Source: Dyadobacter sp. CY356 (GTDB taxonomy: Bacteria > Bacteroidota > Bacteroidia > Cytophagales > Spirosomataceae). From it: a stretch of 64,000 bases of DNA. The stretch lies in assembly GCF_021440195.1 (NCBI RefSeq), contig NZ_JAJTSZ010000009.1, positions 62,001-126,000 of the forward strand, given 5' to 3'. The notes under the pieces were generated by a model. The model worked only from the letters and a program-made list of their open reading frames with translations, made no database searches and was not told the DNA's origin. Positions 17,724-26,855 of this stretch are shown here, piece by piece (position 1 is the stretch's first letter; each line of letters begins with the position of its first letter). The translations under genes and the position numbers were made by a program.

Positions 17724-18359
17724 ATGCCGCTCGTTCATTCCGAAAAGATTGAAGAGTCCAGTACCTTATTACTCTGGAAACTGACAGAAACTGAAACTGA
17801 ATTACACGAAAGCCTTGGCTCTTTGTATAATCTGGACGACCTGGAAACAATTTCGCATCCGCAAAAAAAACGCGAATGGCTGGCGAGCCGTATCCTCATT
17901 AAAATTCTGGTTGAAAAATTCGGATTCAACTATGAAGGAACGCATAAGGACGAACATGGCAAAGCATTTCTGGTTAACAACGCATCGCACATTTCCATAA
18001 CACATACTTTTGACTATGTGGCCGCGGTGATCAATGCATCCGCACCCGTTGGAATTGATATGGAAAAAATCGACCTGAAACTTCAGCGAACATCCGGAAA
18101 ATTTCTGTCTTCTCCTGAATTTGAACATGCCAATAATCACCTTGCAAAACTTTGCATGTACTGGTGCGCAAAGGAAGCGATTTACAAGTTATACGGGAAA
18201 AAGAAAATCAGTTTTAAAAACTCGATCTATATCCAACCGTTCGATAAGTCACAACCAATTGTAGAAGGTATTTTATCCGACGATGACGAAGACCTTAAAG
18301 TTCACTCCAGAATCCACGTCCGCTGGTTTGAAGATTACTGTCTGGCTGTTTCAGTTTAA
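17724..18359 (+). CDS. 4'-phosphopantetheinyl transferase superfamily protein
   Basis: 211 residues, Sfp-type length. The Mg2+-binding GIDMEKI motif (110-116, Asp112 and Glu114) and the WCAKEAIYK motif (147-155, Lys150 and Glu151) are both intact. The enzyme moves the phosphopantetheine arm of CoA onto a carrier-protein serine; no polyketide or peptide synthetase is in the window, so it may serve the fatty-acid ACP or a distant cluster. Its last four bases overlap the end of the convergent gene. Confidence 0.88.
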   Translation: MPLVHSEKIEESSTLLLWKLTETETELHESLGSLYNLDDLETISHPQKKREWLASRILIKILVEKFGFNYEGTHKDEHGKAFLVNNASHISITHTFDYVAAVINASAPVGIDMEKIDLKLQRTSGKFLSSPEFEHANNHLAKLCMYWCAKEAIYKLYGKKKISFKNSIYIQPFDKSQPIVEGILSDDDEDLKVHSRIHVRWFEDYCLAVSV

Positions 18360-19210
18360 ACACTATCGTCACCAAAACTCTCCAAAGTTGATTTCAGTAT
18401 ATTTTCAATTTCCTTGATCTTTTCCTGCTCGCCTGTTTTTTCGTAAGACAAAATAAGATTACGCAAAACCCGCTGAATGATTTCGAGATTTGTGCAGGGA
18501 TTATAAAAAATATCCTTTGGTTTGATGTTCAGCTGGGCGATGTAATGATCAATATCGGTTTTGGAAAAGATAATCCCGCGATTGAATACATTGATATAAA
18601 ATTGCGTATTATGGCTCTTATATGTCAAAACAAACAAGTTTGGAAGATTGACCCCATATACCGGCAAGCCAAGTTTGCGAGCAATCAGCAAATAAATCAC
18701 GCACAAAGTAATAGGATTGCCCCTGCGGTTTTCCAATACCACATTAATCATTGAATTCGACGGCGAATGGAAACTTTTCGTATTCGCAGCGAAGTTCATG
18801 GTCCCAAAAAATATACTGTTGATACGCTTAATCTGATCAATCGGATTCATTTCTTCCTGAAACTGAATCCAGATATCATAGTAAAGCTGTTCAACAATCG
18901 TTTTAAGATTATCAAGTGAAAGTTCAGGATAGTGGTAGGTCGATAAAATCCACATGCCTTCCATTAAATCCAGACCGCCGCCGTTTTTCCACGACTGCAA
19001 TCGTTCATTCATGATACTCAGTTGCAGCTCATGAATCAGTTCTTCAATTTTACGCTGAAGATTCGGGTTGAAGCTTTCTTCCCACTCTGTTTCCAGAAAC
19101 GGAATTACATTTCCTCCTAATGATAAGATCTTCCCCTCAACGTGCTGTGTTACTTCATGATCTTCGTCATCAAGTAAAGATATCAGCGCTTTTATTTCTC
19201 TCTTGTTCAT
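18356..19210 (-). CDS. SirB1/transglutaminase-like protein
   Basis: 284 residues. The block RRGNPITLCVIYLLIARKLGLPVYGVN (spanning about 168-195, key NPITLCVIYLLIARKLGL) is characteristic of SirB1-type transglutaminase-like proteins, with Cys176 where a catalytic Cys would lie, followed by the C-terminal helical region. The N-terminal ~100 residues are helical and repeat-like. Function is unknown in this phylum. It is convergent with, and overlaps by 4 bases, the phosphopantetheinyl transferase gene, with no terminator between them. Confidence 0.8.
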   Translation of the reverse strand: MNKREIKALISLLDDEDHEVTQHVEGKILSLGGNVIPFLETEWEESFNPNLQRKIEELIHELQLSIMNERLQSWKNGGGLDLMEGMWILSTYHYPELSLDNLKTIVEQLYYDIWIQFQEEMNPIDQIKRINSIFFGTMNFAANTKSFHSPSNSMINVVLENRRGNPITLCVIYLLIARKLGLPVYGVNLPNLFVLTYKSHNTQFYINVFNRGIIFSKTDIDHYIAQLNIKPKDIFYNPCTNLEIIQRVLRNLILSYEKTGEQEKIKEIENILKSTLESFGDDSV

Positions 19211-19423
19211 TTTATGTGGAATCTGCTTTTAACAACCAACGGATAAATAAAAACATTTTTTTTTTATGGACGTCAAATTTTCTACTTTTGCCCGGAAAAA
19301 AATTGTATTTTGAAGAGATGTTTCACACACTATAATACTTCAAAATTCAGTTTTGGAAGTTCAGAATGAAACTTTTAGACACAATTTTCACACTTACCAC
19401 CAATCTCTTTTAAGATCATTCCT

Positions 19424-20443
19424 ATGAAAATTCTTGTTACCGGCGGAGCGGGCTTTATTGGTTCACATACCGTTGTTGAACTTCATGAAGCCGGTTTTGA
19501 GCCTGTTATTCTTGACAATCTCTATAATTCAAATCGCGATGTACTCAACGGAATTAAAGGCATTACGGGCAAAGATTTCCCCTTTTATGAAATTGACTGT
19601 AATGATATTGAAAAAGTAAGAGCTGTATTTGAAAAAGAAAAATTTGACGGTGTAATTCACTTCGCAGCTTACAAAGCAGTGGGAGAATCAGTTGAAAAAC
19701 CGTTGAATTATTACGAAAATAATATCATTTCCCTGCTTGTCTTATTAAAGGTAATGAAGGAATTCAACGTTGACAAATTTGTTTTCTCTTCTTCCTGTAC
19801 CGTTTATGGCCAGCCAGATGCGCTTCCTGTAACAGAAAGTACGCCCCGCAAACCGGCAAATTCGCCATACGGTAATACCAAAGCAATAGCCGAAGATATC
19901 ATTCGCGATCACGTGCATTCGGGACCTGGCGTAAAGGCACTTTCCTTGCGATATTTTAACCCGATCGGGGCACATGAAACTTCTTTGATTGGTGAATTGC
20001 CAAATGGCGTTCCAAGCAATCTGGTGCCTTTTATTACACAAACAGCTGCCGGACTTCGCAAATCACTGACGGTTTTTGGAAGTGATTATGATACACCGGA
20101 CGGAACTTGCGTACGCGATTTTATCCACGTCGTAGATTTGGCAAAAGCGCATTTAAAAGCTCTTCAATTACTTGATGAACAGACTGATAAAAATTATTAC
20201 GATGTTTTCAATGTAGGAACGGGACAAGGTTACACCGTTTTAGAACTTATCAATACATTTGAAAAAGTAAGCGGCGAAAAACTGAATTATTCTATCGGTC
20301 CACGCAGAGAAGGCGATGTAGAAAAAATATATGCACAATCAGACAAAGTAAATTCTGTCATGAAATGGACTGCTGAAAAAACAATGGCAGATGCACTTCT
20401 TGATGCATGGAACTGGCAACTAAAAATTACACCAAAAAAATGA
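19424..20443 (+). CDS. galE: UDP-glucose 4-epimerase
   Basis: 339 residues, standard GalE length. It shows the NAD motif GGAGFIGSH (7-15), the catalytic SSSCTVYG and SPYGNTKAIAE (Tyr-x3-Lys), and the GalE-type LRYFNPIGAH. It interconverts UDP-glucose and UDP-galactose. Its TGA overlaps the ATG of rfbB (ATGA at 20440-20443), so translation is coupled. The 213-base gap before it holds the presumed promoter of the sugar-nucleotide operon. Confidence 0.93.
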   Translation: MKILVTGGAGFIGSHTVVELHEAGFEPVILDNLYNSNRDVLNGIKGITGKDFPFYEIDCNDIEKVRAVFEKEKFDGVIHFAAYKAVGESVEKPLNYYENNIISLLVLLKVMKEFNVDKFVFSSSCTVYGQPDALPVTESTPRKPANSPYGNTKAIAEDIIRDHVHSGPGVKALSLRYFNPIGAHETSLIGELPNGVPSNLVPFITQTAAGLRKSLTVFGSDYDTPDGTCVRDFIHVVDLAKAHLKALQLLDEQTDKNYYDVFNVGTGQGYTVLELINTFEKVSGEKLNYSIGPRREGDVEKIYAQSDKVNSVMKWTAEKTMADALLDAWNWQLKITPKK

Positions 20444-21495
20444 AAAAGATATTAATTACCGGAGGCGCCGGCTTCATTGGTTCGCACGTCGTTCGCCGTT
20501 TTGTATTACACCATCCTGAATATCATATCTATAATCTGGATGCCCTGACTTATGCAGGAAATCTTGAAAATCTTCGTGATATTGAAAATGCGCCGAATTA
20601 CACTTTCGTAAAAGGTGATATCATTGATGCCGAATTTATTGACAAATTAATCTCTGAAACAGATTTTCACGGAATTATTCATCTTGCCGCAGAAAGTCAC
20701 GTTGACCGTTCGATCTCTGATCCGATGTCATTTGTGATGACCAATGTGGTTGGAACTGTGAATTTGCTTAACGCGGCGAAAAAAGCATGGAAAGAAAATC
20801 TGGCTGATCATAGATTTTATCACGTTTCGACGGATGAAGTTTATGGTGAATTGCACGATCCGGGTACTTTCTTTACTGAAACTACCAGCTACGATCCACG
20901 TTCGCCATATTCTGCTTCAAAAGCATCTTCTGATCACTTTGTGAGAGCATACCAGAATACCTATAATCTTCCGGTTGTAATTTCAAACTGTTCAAATAAC
21001 TACGGCCCAAATCATTTCCCGGAAAAACTGATTCCGTTGATGATCCACAACATTATTCAAAATAAACCGCTTCCTGTTTATGGAAAAGGCGAAAATGTTC
21101 GTGACTGGCTTTTTGTTGAAGATCACGCTATTGCGATCGATACCATTTTCCACAAAGGAAAAAATGGCGAAACTTATAACATCGGCGGACATAACGAGTG
21201 GAAAAACCTTGACCTGGTTCTTTTATTATGCCGTGTAATGGATAAAAAACTGGGGCGTGAAGAAGGTGAAACTGAAAAATTGATCACTTACGTTACCGAC
21301 CGTGCCGGACATGACCTTCGTTATGCAATCGATGCTACGAAACTTTCGGAGGAACTTGGCTGGAAACCATCTCTTCAGTTTGAAGAAGGTCTGGAAAGAA
21401 CTGTGACCTGGTATCTGGATAATCAGGAATGGTTAAACAATGTTACCTCAGGCGAATACCAAAAATATTACGACGGAATGTACTCCACCAGATAG
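20440..21495 (+). CDS. rfbB: dTDP-glucose 4,6-dehydratase
   Basis: 351 residues from the ATG at 20440, chosen because it overlaps the galE stop as ATGA and begins directly with MKKILITGGAGFIGSH; the frame is open further upstream but that overlaps galE. Family motifs: HVSTDEVYGEL and SPYSASKASSDHFV (Tyr-x3-Lys), GENVRDWLFVEDH, and a C-terminal region typical of RmlB. It makes dTDP-4-keto-6-deoxyglucose, the precursor of dTDP-rhamnose and other deoxysugars. It is followed by rfbA. Confidence 0.93.
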   Translation: MKKILITGGAGFIGSHVVRRFVLHHPEYHIYNLDALTYAGNLENLRDIENAPNYTFVKGDIIDAEFIDKLISETDFHGIIHLAAESHVDRSISDPMSFVMTNVVGTVNLLNAAKKAWKENLADHRFYHVSTDEVYGELHDPGTFFTETTSYDPRSPYSASKASSDHFVRAYQNTYNLPVVISNCSNNYGPNHFPEKLIPLMIHNIIQNKPLPVYGKGENVRDWLFVEDHAIAIDTIFHKGKNGETYNIGGHNEWKNLDLVLLLCRVMDKKLGREEGETEKLITYVTDRAGHDLRYAIDATKLSEELGWKPSLQFEEGLERTVTWYLDNQEWLNNVTSGEYQKYYDGMYSTR

Positions 21496-21565
21496 TTCGT
21501 ATGTTTGCCGGTTGTCTGTGGACAATTGATAAAACAACAACTATAAAACCATTGAAAGAGTCAAA

Positions 21566-22432
21566 ATGAAAGGAATTATTTTAGCTGGTGGATCCGGTAC
21601 AAGACTTCATCCACTTACATTGGCGGTGAGTAAGCAGCTTATGCCTGTTTATGACAAACCAATGATTTATTATCCGTTATCGATTTTAATGCTGGCCGGG
21701 ATTAAAGAGATCCTGATCATTTCTACACCACATGACTTACCTCATTTTGAGAAATTGCTGGGTGACGGAAGCCGTTTGGGATGTTCCATTTCTTATGCCG
21801 TACAGCCTAGCCCGGATGGACTTGCGCAGGCATTTATAATTGGTGAAGAATTTATCGGAAAAGAAAAAGTAGCACTTATTCTGGGAGATAATATTTTCTA
21901 CGGATCAGGACTTTCTCAATTGTTACAATCCAATAATGATCCTGAGGGTGGCGTTATTTTCGCTTATCAGGTTCAGGATCCTGAACGTTACGGTGTTGTT
22001 GAATTTGATAAGGATTTCAATGCCTTATCTATTGAAGAAAAACCGGAAAAACCTAAGTCAAATTATGCAGTTCCTGGTTTGTATTTTTACGATAACCAGG
22101 TTGTTGAAATTGCAAAAAGCATCCCCCCTTCCCCACGTGGAGAATTGGAAATTACAGATGTAAACCGGGTTTATCTTGAAAAAAATCAGTTGAAAGTGGG
22201 TGTTCTGAACAGAGGAACAGCCTGGCTGGATACGGGTACCTTCCAGTCTTTAATGCAAGCCGGACAGTTTGTTCAGGTTATTGAAGAACGTCAGGGTTTG
22301 AAAGTGGGATGCATTGAAGAAATTGCCTATCGTATGGGCTTTATTACCGCTGAACAATTACGCGAAATTGCCAAACCGTTGGTAAAAAGCGGTTACGGTA
22401 AATATTTATTGGGCCTTGTGGCCAATGTTTAA
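21566..22432 (+). CDS. rfbA: Glucose-1-phosphate thymidylyltransferase
   Basis: 288 residues. The nucleotidyltransferase signature GGSGTRLHPLT (8-18), KQLMPVYDKPMIYYPLS and LGDNIFYG are typical of RmlA. It makes dTDP-glucose, the substrate of the preceding dehydratase. The unit ends at a hairpin (22440-22496); rfbC and rfbD are absent from the window, so the final deoxysugar cannot be deduced. Confidence 0.93.
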   Translation: MKGIILAGGSGTRLHPLTLAVSKQLMPVYDKPMIYYPLSILMLAGIKEILIISTPHDLPHFEKLLGDGSRLGCSISYAVQPSPDGLAQAFIIGEEFIGKEKVALILGDNIFYGSGLSQLLQSNNDPEGGVIFAYQVQDPERYGVVEFDKDFNALSIEEKPEKPKSNYAVPGLYFYDNQVVEIAKSIPPSPRGELEITDVNRVYLEKNQLKVGVLNRGTAWLDTGTFQSLMQAGQFVQVIEERQGLKVGCIEEIAYRMGFITAEQLREIAKPLVKSGYGKYLLGLVANV

Positions 22433-22439
22433 TTATTGA

Positions 22440-22496
22440 AAAAAGCAGTTGTTAGGGGATTATCCAGAGTAAATAATTCAATAACAGCTGCTTTTT
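22440..22496 (+). terminator. Intrinsic terminator of the galE-rfbBA unit
   Basis: AAAAAGCAGTTGTTA pairs with TAACAGCTGCTTTTT (one G-T wobble) around a 27-base loop. Confidence 0.75.
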
Positions 22497-22525
22497 GATT
22501 ATAATCCTTAAAATTCATTCAACAA

Positions 22526-23170
22526 ATGAAGTTTCTGGCGGAAGAAATAGAGGTGTATTCCGAAACTCATACTGAGAATGAAAACGAGTTGCTAAAATCT
22601 CTTAACCGGGAGACACACGCTAACGTACTCAATCCACGTATGCTTTCCGGGCATCTGCAAGGGCGGTTTTTATCGATGATCTCCCGCATGATTTGCCCTG
22701 AGAAAATTTTGGAAATCGGTACTTACACAGGTTATTCAGCGCTCTGCTTGTGTGAAGGATTGAAAACCGGGGGGAAACTTATTACCCTCGATATAAATGA
22801 AGAGCTTGAAACCCTTACCCATCGTTATTTTGAGCAGTCAGAATTCAGTAATCAGATCGATTACCGGATTGGAAATGCGATTGATATCATCCCGACTTTA
22901 ACAGACACTTTTGATCTGGTGTTTATGGATGCGGATAAGATCAATTATATAAACTATTTTAACCTTTGTATTGACAAAGTCAGGCCGGGAGGTTTTATCC
23001 TAGCCGACAACGTATTGTGGAGCGGAAAAGTAGTGGACAAAGAATTAAAGAAAATAGATAAGGACACTCAAGCGTTATTGGATTTCAACAATATGGTTCA
23101 TGAAGATCATCGCGTTTCCAATATCCTGCTGCCGATCCGTGACGGACTCATGATCCTTCAAAAACTGTAA
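22526..23170 (+). CDS. O-methyltransferase (class I, SAM-dependent)
   Basis: 214 residues, length and layout of the caffeoyl-CoA/catechol O-methyltransferase family. Motif I ILEIGTYTGYSALCL (about 68-82) binds SAM; DLVFMDADKINY (about 131-142) and LADNVLWSGKV carry the metal-binding acidic residues. It methylates a hydroxyl group of a small molecule; the substrate is unknown. The lytic transglycosylase gene follows 35 bases later. Confidence 0.88.
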   Translation: MKFLAEEIEVYSETHTENENELLKSLNRETHANVLNPRMLSGHLQGRFLSMISRMICPEKILEIGTYTGYSALCLCEGLKTGGKLITLDINEELETLTHRYFEQSEFSNQIDYRIGNAIDIIPTLTDTFDLVFMDADKINYINYFNLCIDKVRPGGFILADNVLWSGKVVDKELKKIDKDTQALLDFNNMVHEDHRVSNILLPIRDGLMILQKL

Positions 23171-23205
23171 CTCGCAAAATCTAACAAGCCAAGCTTTCAT
23201 CATTT

Positions 23206-25452
23206 ATGAACAAAATTTCCAGCACATACTTAAAAATAACCACACTAGTTTTCTTCTCTTTTGTATTTCAAATCGCTGTTGCCCAAAGCACTTCCCCCGA
23301 AATTCCGGCGAGTGTAATGTTTGGTGGTATTACGGTAAAATTTGACAGAAGTGCGCAAAGCCTGATTGAAGAAGATATCAAAAGCCTGATGTCGAACAAA
23401 AAATTCTGGGAAGAAAAGATGGACCGGGCAATATTATATTTCCCGATTGTGGAAAGTATCTTGATGGACGAAGAAGTTCCAATTGATTTCAAATATCTGG
23501 CCGTTCAGGAAAGTTCATTCAAGCCGGATGTCGTTTCCAGTTCCAATGCAGTTGGTTTCTGGCAGTTTAAGCCTGAAACGGCACAGGAATTAAATTTACG
23601 CATTGACAAAGATGTTGATGAACGAAAAAATATAAGCTCTTCCACACATGCTGCGGCCTGGTATTTAAAGAAAAATAACACGCAGTTGAATAACTGGGTT
23701 TCTTCTCTTTATTCTTATTATCAGGGTGTTGGCGGTGTAAAAAAACTGGTACCTGCAAACTGGGCATATGCCAGGGAAGTTACCCTGAACGGAAAAACTG
23801 ATCGCTACATGCTTCGCTTTTTTGCACATAAAATTGCTTTAGAATCTGGCATTGAAAGATATCGCACAACTAATTCAATGGTTCTTATCGAATCTGAATA
23901 TGGCAAGGGAAAAACATTCTCTGAAATTTCCAGCGAACTGGGCATTCAGGAAAGAGATTTAAAAAGCTATAACCGCTGGGTAAGCGGAGACAAAATTCCG
24001 TCTGACAGAGAATATCTCGTTACACTGCCGGTTCCTTCAAATCTTGTTGCTTCAGTGCGTTCCAAATTGTCGCTACCTGCACAAAGTCAGCCTGTATTGG
24101 CTTCATCGTCAACATCTGTGTCTAACGCGATCGCTGATGAAACGGGTTTCCCTATTTTGAAAAAGTCAAACGTAAAATCAAAGGATAAAAACGGATATGG
24201 ATTTTACGAAATAAACGGCTTGCCTGGTATTGAAGCCAAAGCGGGTGACGACGCAAAAAGTATTGCCAAAGCTGGAAATCTGAGAAGACCCAAATTTTTG
24301 AAATACAATGATATGTCGGTTGATATGCCGATTATCCCCGGCAACGTTTATTACCTCGCCCGTAAAAATAAAAAAGCGGCTACGCCATTTCATACAGCAA
24401 AAACGGGAGATTCATGGCAGAGTATTTCTCAGCAATATGGTTTGCGTTTGGTAAACCTTTTGAAATATAACCGCACAATCAGCAAAACTTATCCACTTCA
24501 AACGGGACAGGTTGTTTGGTTAAATAAAAAACGTCCAAAGAAAACACCGATCGAGATCATTACGCCAAAGCCGGGTGACAAAACAGTTACAGAGCCAATG
24601 ATCACTTCTGCGCCAACGCAGCCACAATCGGGTAACGATATCCCGACGAATGCTTCGGGAAGAAAAAAATACACGCCTGTTTTGGTTGATAAAAGCGAGA
24701 GCAGTATCGCAAAAGAAGATCAAAAGTTCGAGCCGGGTGTTGTCCCAACCGTTTCCTCGCCTGCCACTGTCGAAATTCCAACAGTTGCAGCCTCGCCGTC
24801 AGGCAATACGAATGACCGCGTTGTGATTATCACACAGGATGGAGGTGACGGATCTTTCAAACAGGCTCCTGAACCAAAAGCGGTTCCGAGCAAACCCGCA
24901 GCGAAACCTGCCGGCAAGCCTGTTGCTGTTGCGAAAAGAGCGGATAGCAATCCATTCTCAACACCATCCGAAAATGCTTCACGGACACCTGCTAATACAC
25001 AGCCAGCGGCCTTTGATAATCCGCTCCCTCCGGTAAAGGAGAAACCTGCGGTTACTGCGGTTAAAGAATCAACAAATTTCCATACGGTGCAGGCTGGACA
25101 AACTTTTTACAGCATTTCCAGAATGTATAATTTGTCTGTAAAAGAGCTTCTTGCGATAAATCATTTGAATGATATAGTAAAATTGAGTGTTGGACAAAAA
25201 CTGATTGTTGGCAAAGAAGCCGCAACGGTTTCAGAAAGCGTAACAAACAAAACTTCGGGAAATACAAAAGCCGTTGCGGAAGAACGTTCATATCCCCGCT
25301 CGGGCGTGACAACACATACTGTGGCTCCTGGCGAAACACTTTTCCGTATCTCTCAGAATTATCATGTGGGTATTGAAGAACTTCAAAAGCTTAACAAATT
25401 ATCAGGAAATACTGTTATAGTGGGACAAAAACTTAAAATTCCACAACAATAA
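23206..25452 (+). CDS. MltD-like lytic transglycosylase with LysM domains
   Basis: 748 residues. A signal peptide (about 1-27, ending AVAQ) is followed by an SLT domain (about 75-230) with the catalytic Glu102 in AVQESSFKP and the NAVGFWQFKPETA block. Three clear LysM peptidoglycan-binding modules are visible: one starting FHTAKTGDSWQSIS, one starting FHTVQAGQTFYSIS, and a C-terminal one starting THTVAPGETLFRIS. A Pro/Ala/Lys-rich linker separates the first and second. It cleaves peptidoglycan glycan strands in the periplasm, producing anhydromuropeptides. It heads a tight three-gene run with DUF3109 and the ATL gene. Confidence 0.92.
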   Translation: MNKISSTYLKITTLVFFSFVFQIAVAQSTSPEIPASVMFGGITVKFDRSAQSLIEEDIKSLMSNKKFWEEKMDRAILYFPIVESILMDEEVPIDFKYLAVQESSFKPDVVSSSNAVGFWQFKPETAQELNLRIDKDVDERKNISSSTHAAAWYLKKNNTQLNNWVSSLYSYYQGVGGVKKLVPANWAYAREVTLNGKTDRYMLRFFAHKIALESGIERYRTTNSMVLIESEYGKGKTFSEISSELGIQERDLKSYNRWVSGDKIPSDREYLVTLPVPSNLVASVRSKLSLPAQSQPVLASSSTSVSNAIADETGFPILKKSNVKSKDKNGYGFYEINGLPGIEAKAGDDAKSIAKAGNLRRPKFLKYNDMSVDMPIIPGNVYYLARKNKKAATPFHTAKTGDSWQSISQQYGLRLVNLLKYNRTISKTYPLQTGQVVWLNKKRPKKTPIEIITPKPGDKTVTEPMITSAPTQPQSGNDIPTNASGRKKYTPVLVDKSESSIAKEDQKFEPGVVPTVSSPATVEIPTVAASPSGNTNDRVVIITQDGGDGSFKQAPEPKAVPSKPAAKPAGKPVAVAKRADSNPFSTPSENASRTPANTQPAAFDNPLPPVKEKPAVTAVKESTNFHTVQAGQTFYSISRMYNLSVKELLAINHLNDIVKLSVGQKLIVGKEAATVSESVTNKTSGNTKAVAEERSYPRSGVTTHTVAPGETLFRISQNYHVGIEELQKLNKLSGNTVIVGQKLKIPQQ

Positions 25453-25467
25453 TAAACGAAATATAAA

Positions 25468-26049
25468 GTGATACTTATTGACAATACCTGCATCAGCGAC
25501 GATATTGAAGACCAGCTTTTTGTCTGCAACCTGGACAAATGTATGGGCGCATGCTGTGTGGAGGGAGATTCCGGTGCACCACTGGATCCGGAAGAATTAC
25601 CTATTCTGGATAGCATATACAGCATAGTGGAACCCTATTTGACAGAAGAAGGAAAAAAAGTAATCGCTGCCGAGGGTACCTATACAACGGACGACGATGG
25701 TGACTTTGTGACGCCGGTCATCAACGGAAGAGAGTGCGCTTATGCAATTTATGACGAAAGAAAAATATTAAAATGCGGAATTGAGCAGGCATATAACGAC
25801 GGCAAAATAGATTATAAAAAACCGATTTCCTGCCACTTGTATCCTATCCGCGTTACCAAATACGAGCAATACCATGCGCTCAATTACGATCGCTGGGAAA
25901 TTTGCAGTCCGGCGTGCAGTTTCGGACAACAACTTGGCGTTCCGCTTTATCAGTTTTTGAAAGAACCATTAATTCGTGCCTACGGCCCAAAATGGTATAA
26001 GGAACTAACGCAGGAAATTGATGAGCGCAAAGAAGGAAGAAAAATATAG
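25468..26049 (+). CDS. DUF3109 cysteine-rich protein
   Basis: 193 residues, starting at a GTG (25468); no in-frame ATG gives a better N-terminus, and family members I recall begin MILID as here. Cysteines are grouped as FVCNLDKCMGACC (Cys20, 25, 29, 30), with others in ISCHLYPIRV and WEICSPAC, suggesting an iron-sulfur or zinc site like that of YkgJ-type proteins. No function is established. It follows the transglycosylase by 15 bases and overlaps the ATL gene by 29 bases. Confidence 0.85.
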   Translation: MILIDNTCISDDIEDQLFVCNLDKCMGACCVEGDSGAPLDPEELPILDSIYSIVEPYLTEEGKKVIAAEGTYTTDDDGDFVTPVINGRECAYAIYDERKILKCGIEQAYNDGKIDYKKPISCHLYPIRVTKYEQYHALNYDRWEICSPACSFGQQLGVPLYQFLKEPLIRAYGPKWYKELTQEIDERKEGRKI

Positions 26050-26380
26050 TCCGGCAACTAATGACTTCTTCGGAAATGTTTATGATGTCGTTCGTTTAAT
26101 TCCAAAAGGACGCGTTACTTCATATGGCGCAATTGCTGCTTATTTAGGCTCTAAAAGAGGCGCGAGAATGGTTGGCTGGGCGCTTGGAAATAGTTTCACT
26201 CAACACAATGTTCCGGCCCACCGCGTGGTAAACAGGAATGGTGTTTTAAGTGCAAAACATCAGTTTGAAACACCAACTACCATGCAGGAAAAACTCGAAA
26301 GCGAAGGCGTAGAAATTAAGGATGATAAAGTGCAGGATTGGAATAACAAATTCTGGGATCCGGAAAAAGAGTTATCCTGA
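26021..26380 (+). CDS. Alkyltransferase-like protein (ATL, MGMT fold without the acceptor cysteine)
   Basis: 119 residues from the ATG at 26021. The MGMT DNA-binding domain is clear: GRVTSYGAIAAYLGSKRGARMVG (about 30-52) has the helix-turn-helix and arginine finger, and the active-site motif reads PAHRVV (65-70), with Ala66 replacing the alkyl-accepting Cys of PCHRV. Such ATL proteins bind O6-alkylguanine and hand it to nucleotide excision repair instead of removing the alkyl group. It overlaps the preceding gene by 29 bases and ends at a strong bidirectional hairpin. Confidence 0.88.
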   Translation: MSAKKEEKYSPATNDFFGNVYDVVRLIPKGRVTSYGAIAAYLGSKRGARMVGWALGNSFTQHNVPAHRVVNRNGVLSAKHQFETPTTMQEKLESEGVEIKDDKVQDWNNKFWDPEKELS

Positions 26381-26386
26381 TTCGAT

Positions 26387-26443
26387 ATTTAAGACACAAA
26401 AAAAGCTTGACTGTTGTGGCCAAGCTTTTTTTGTGTCTTAAAT
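26387..26443. terminator. Bidirectional intrinsic terminator
   Basis: A perfect 23-base stem (26387-26409 with 26421-26443) with core AAGCTTG/CAAGCTT and 7-base A/T runs on both sides. It lies between convergent genes ending at 26380 and 26448. Confidence 0.9.
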
Positions 26444-26447
26444 CTTT

Positions 26448-26855
26448 TTACAAAACCACCTCTTTGCTGTTTGAGGTTTCAATTTCCAATTTTTTGATGA
26501 TCTTATTGTCTTTGTTATACAATTCAAAGTGGTACTTTCCGTCTTCCATTCCTTCCACATCAAAAACACGGCGGTATGGGCGGTCATCGTTTTTCTTCAA
26601 TATTTCCTGATAAACGATATTTCCTTTGTTATCTCTCAAAATCACATTAACTGAGGCTTCCGGAATTTTGTCGATGGCTAACTTCACTTTATTGGTATTG
26701 ATCAATTTATACAAAGAAGCATCAAATGTAGCTACCGAAGCTTTGGCTTTTTTGTCAGTTTTCTCCGCCTTATTTTCTTTGGCATACGAAAAAGATACAA
26801 AGGAAAGAGATAATGTCAATGACAAAACGAATTTGGAAACTGTTGAAATTTTCAT
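26448..26855 (-). CDS. Small secreted protein, tandem paralogue A
   Basis: 135 residues with a signal peptide (about 1-25, ending SFSYA). After a Lys-rich linker, residues 45-135 look like one beta-sandwich domain: NTNKVKLAIDKIPEASVNV, PYRRVFDVEGMEDGKYHFEL and KKLEIET. Hand alignment gives about 100 of 134 residues identical to paralogue B at 27317. The layout resembles short periplasmic or surface beta-sandwich proteins of Bacteroidota; no named function is recognised. The upstream region is duplicated too and carries a conserved half-site array. Confidence 0.85.
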   Translation of the reverse strand: MKISTVSKFVLSLTLSLSFVSFSYAKENKAEKTDKKAKASVATFDASLYKLINTNKVKLAIDKIPEASVNVILRDNKGNIVYQEILKKNDDRPYRRVFDVEGMEDGKYHFELYNKDNKIIKKLEIETSNSKEVVL

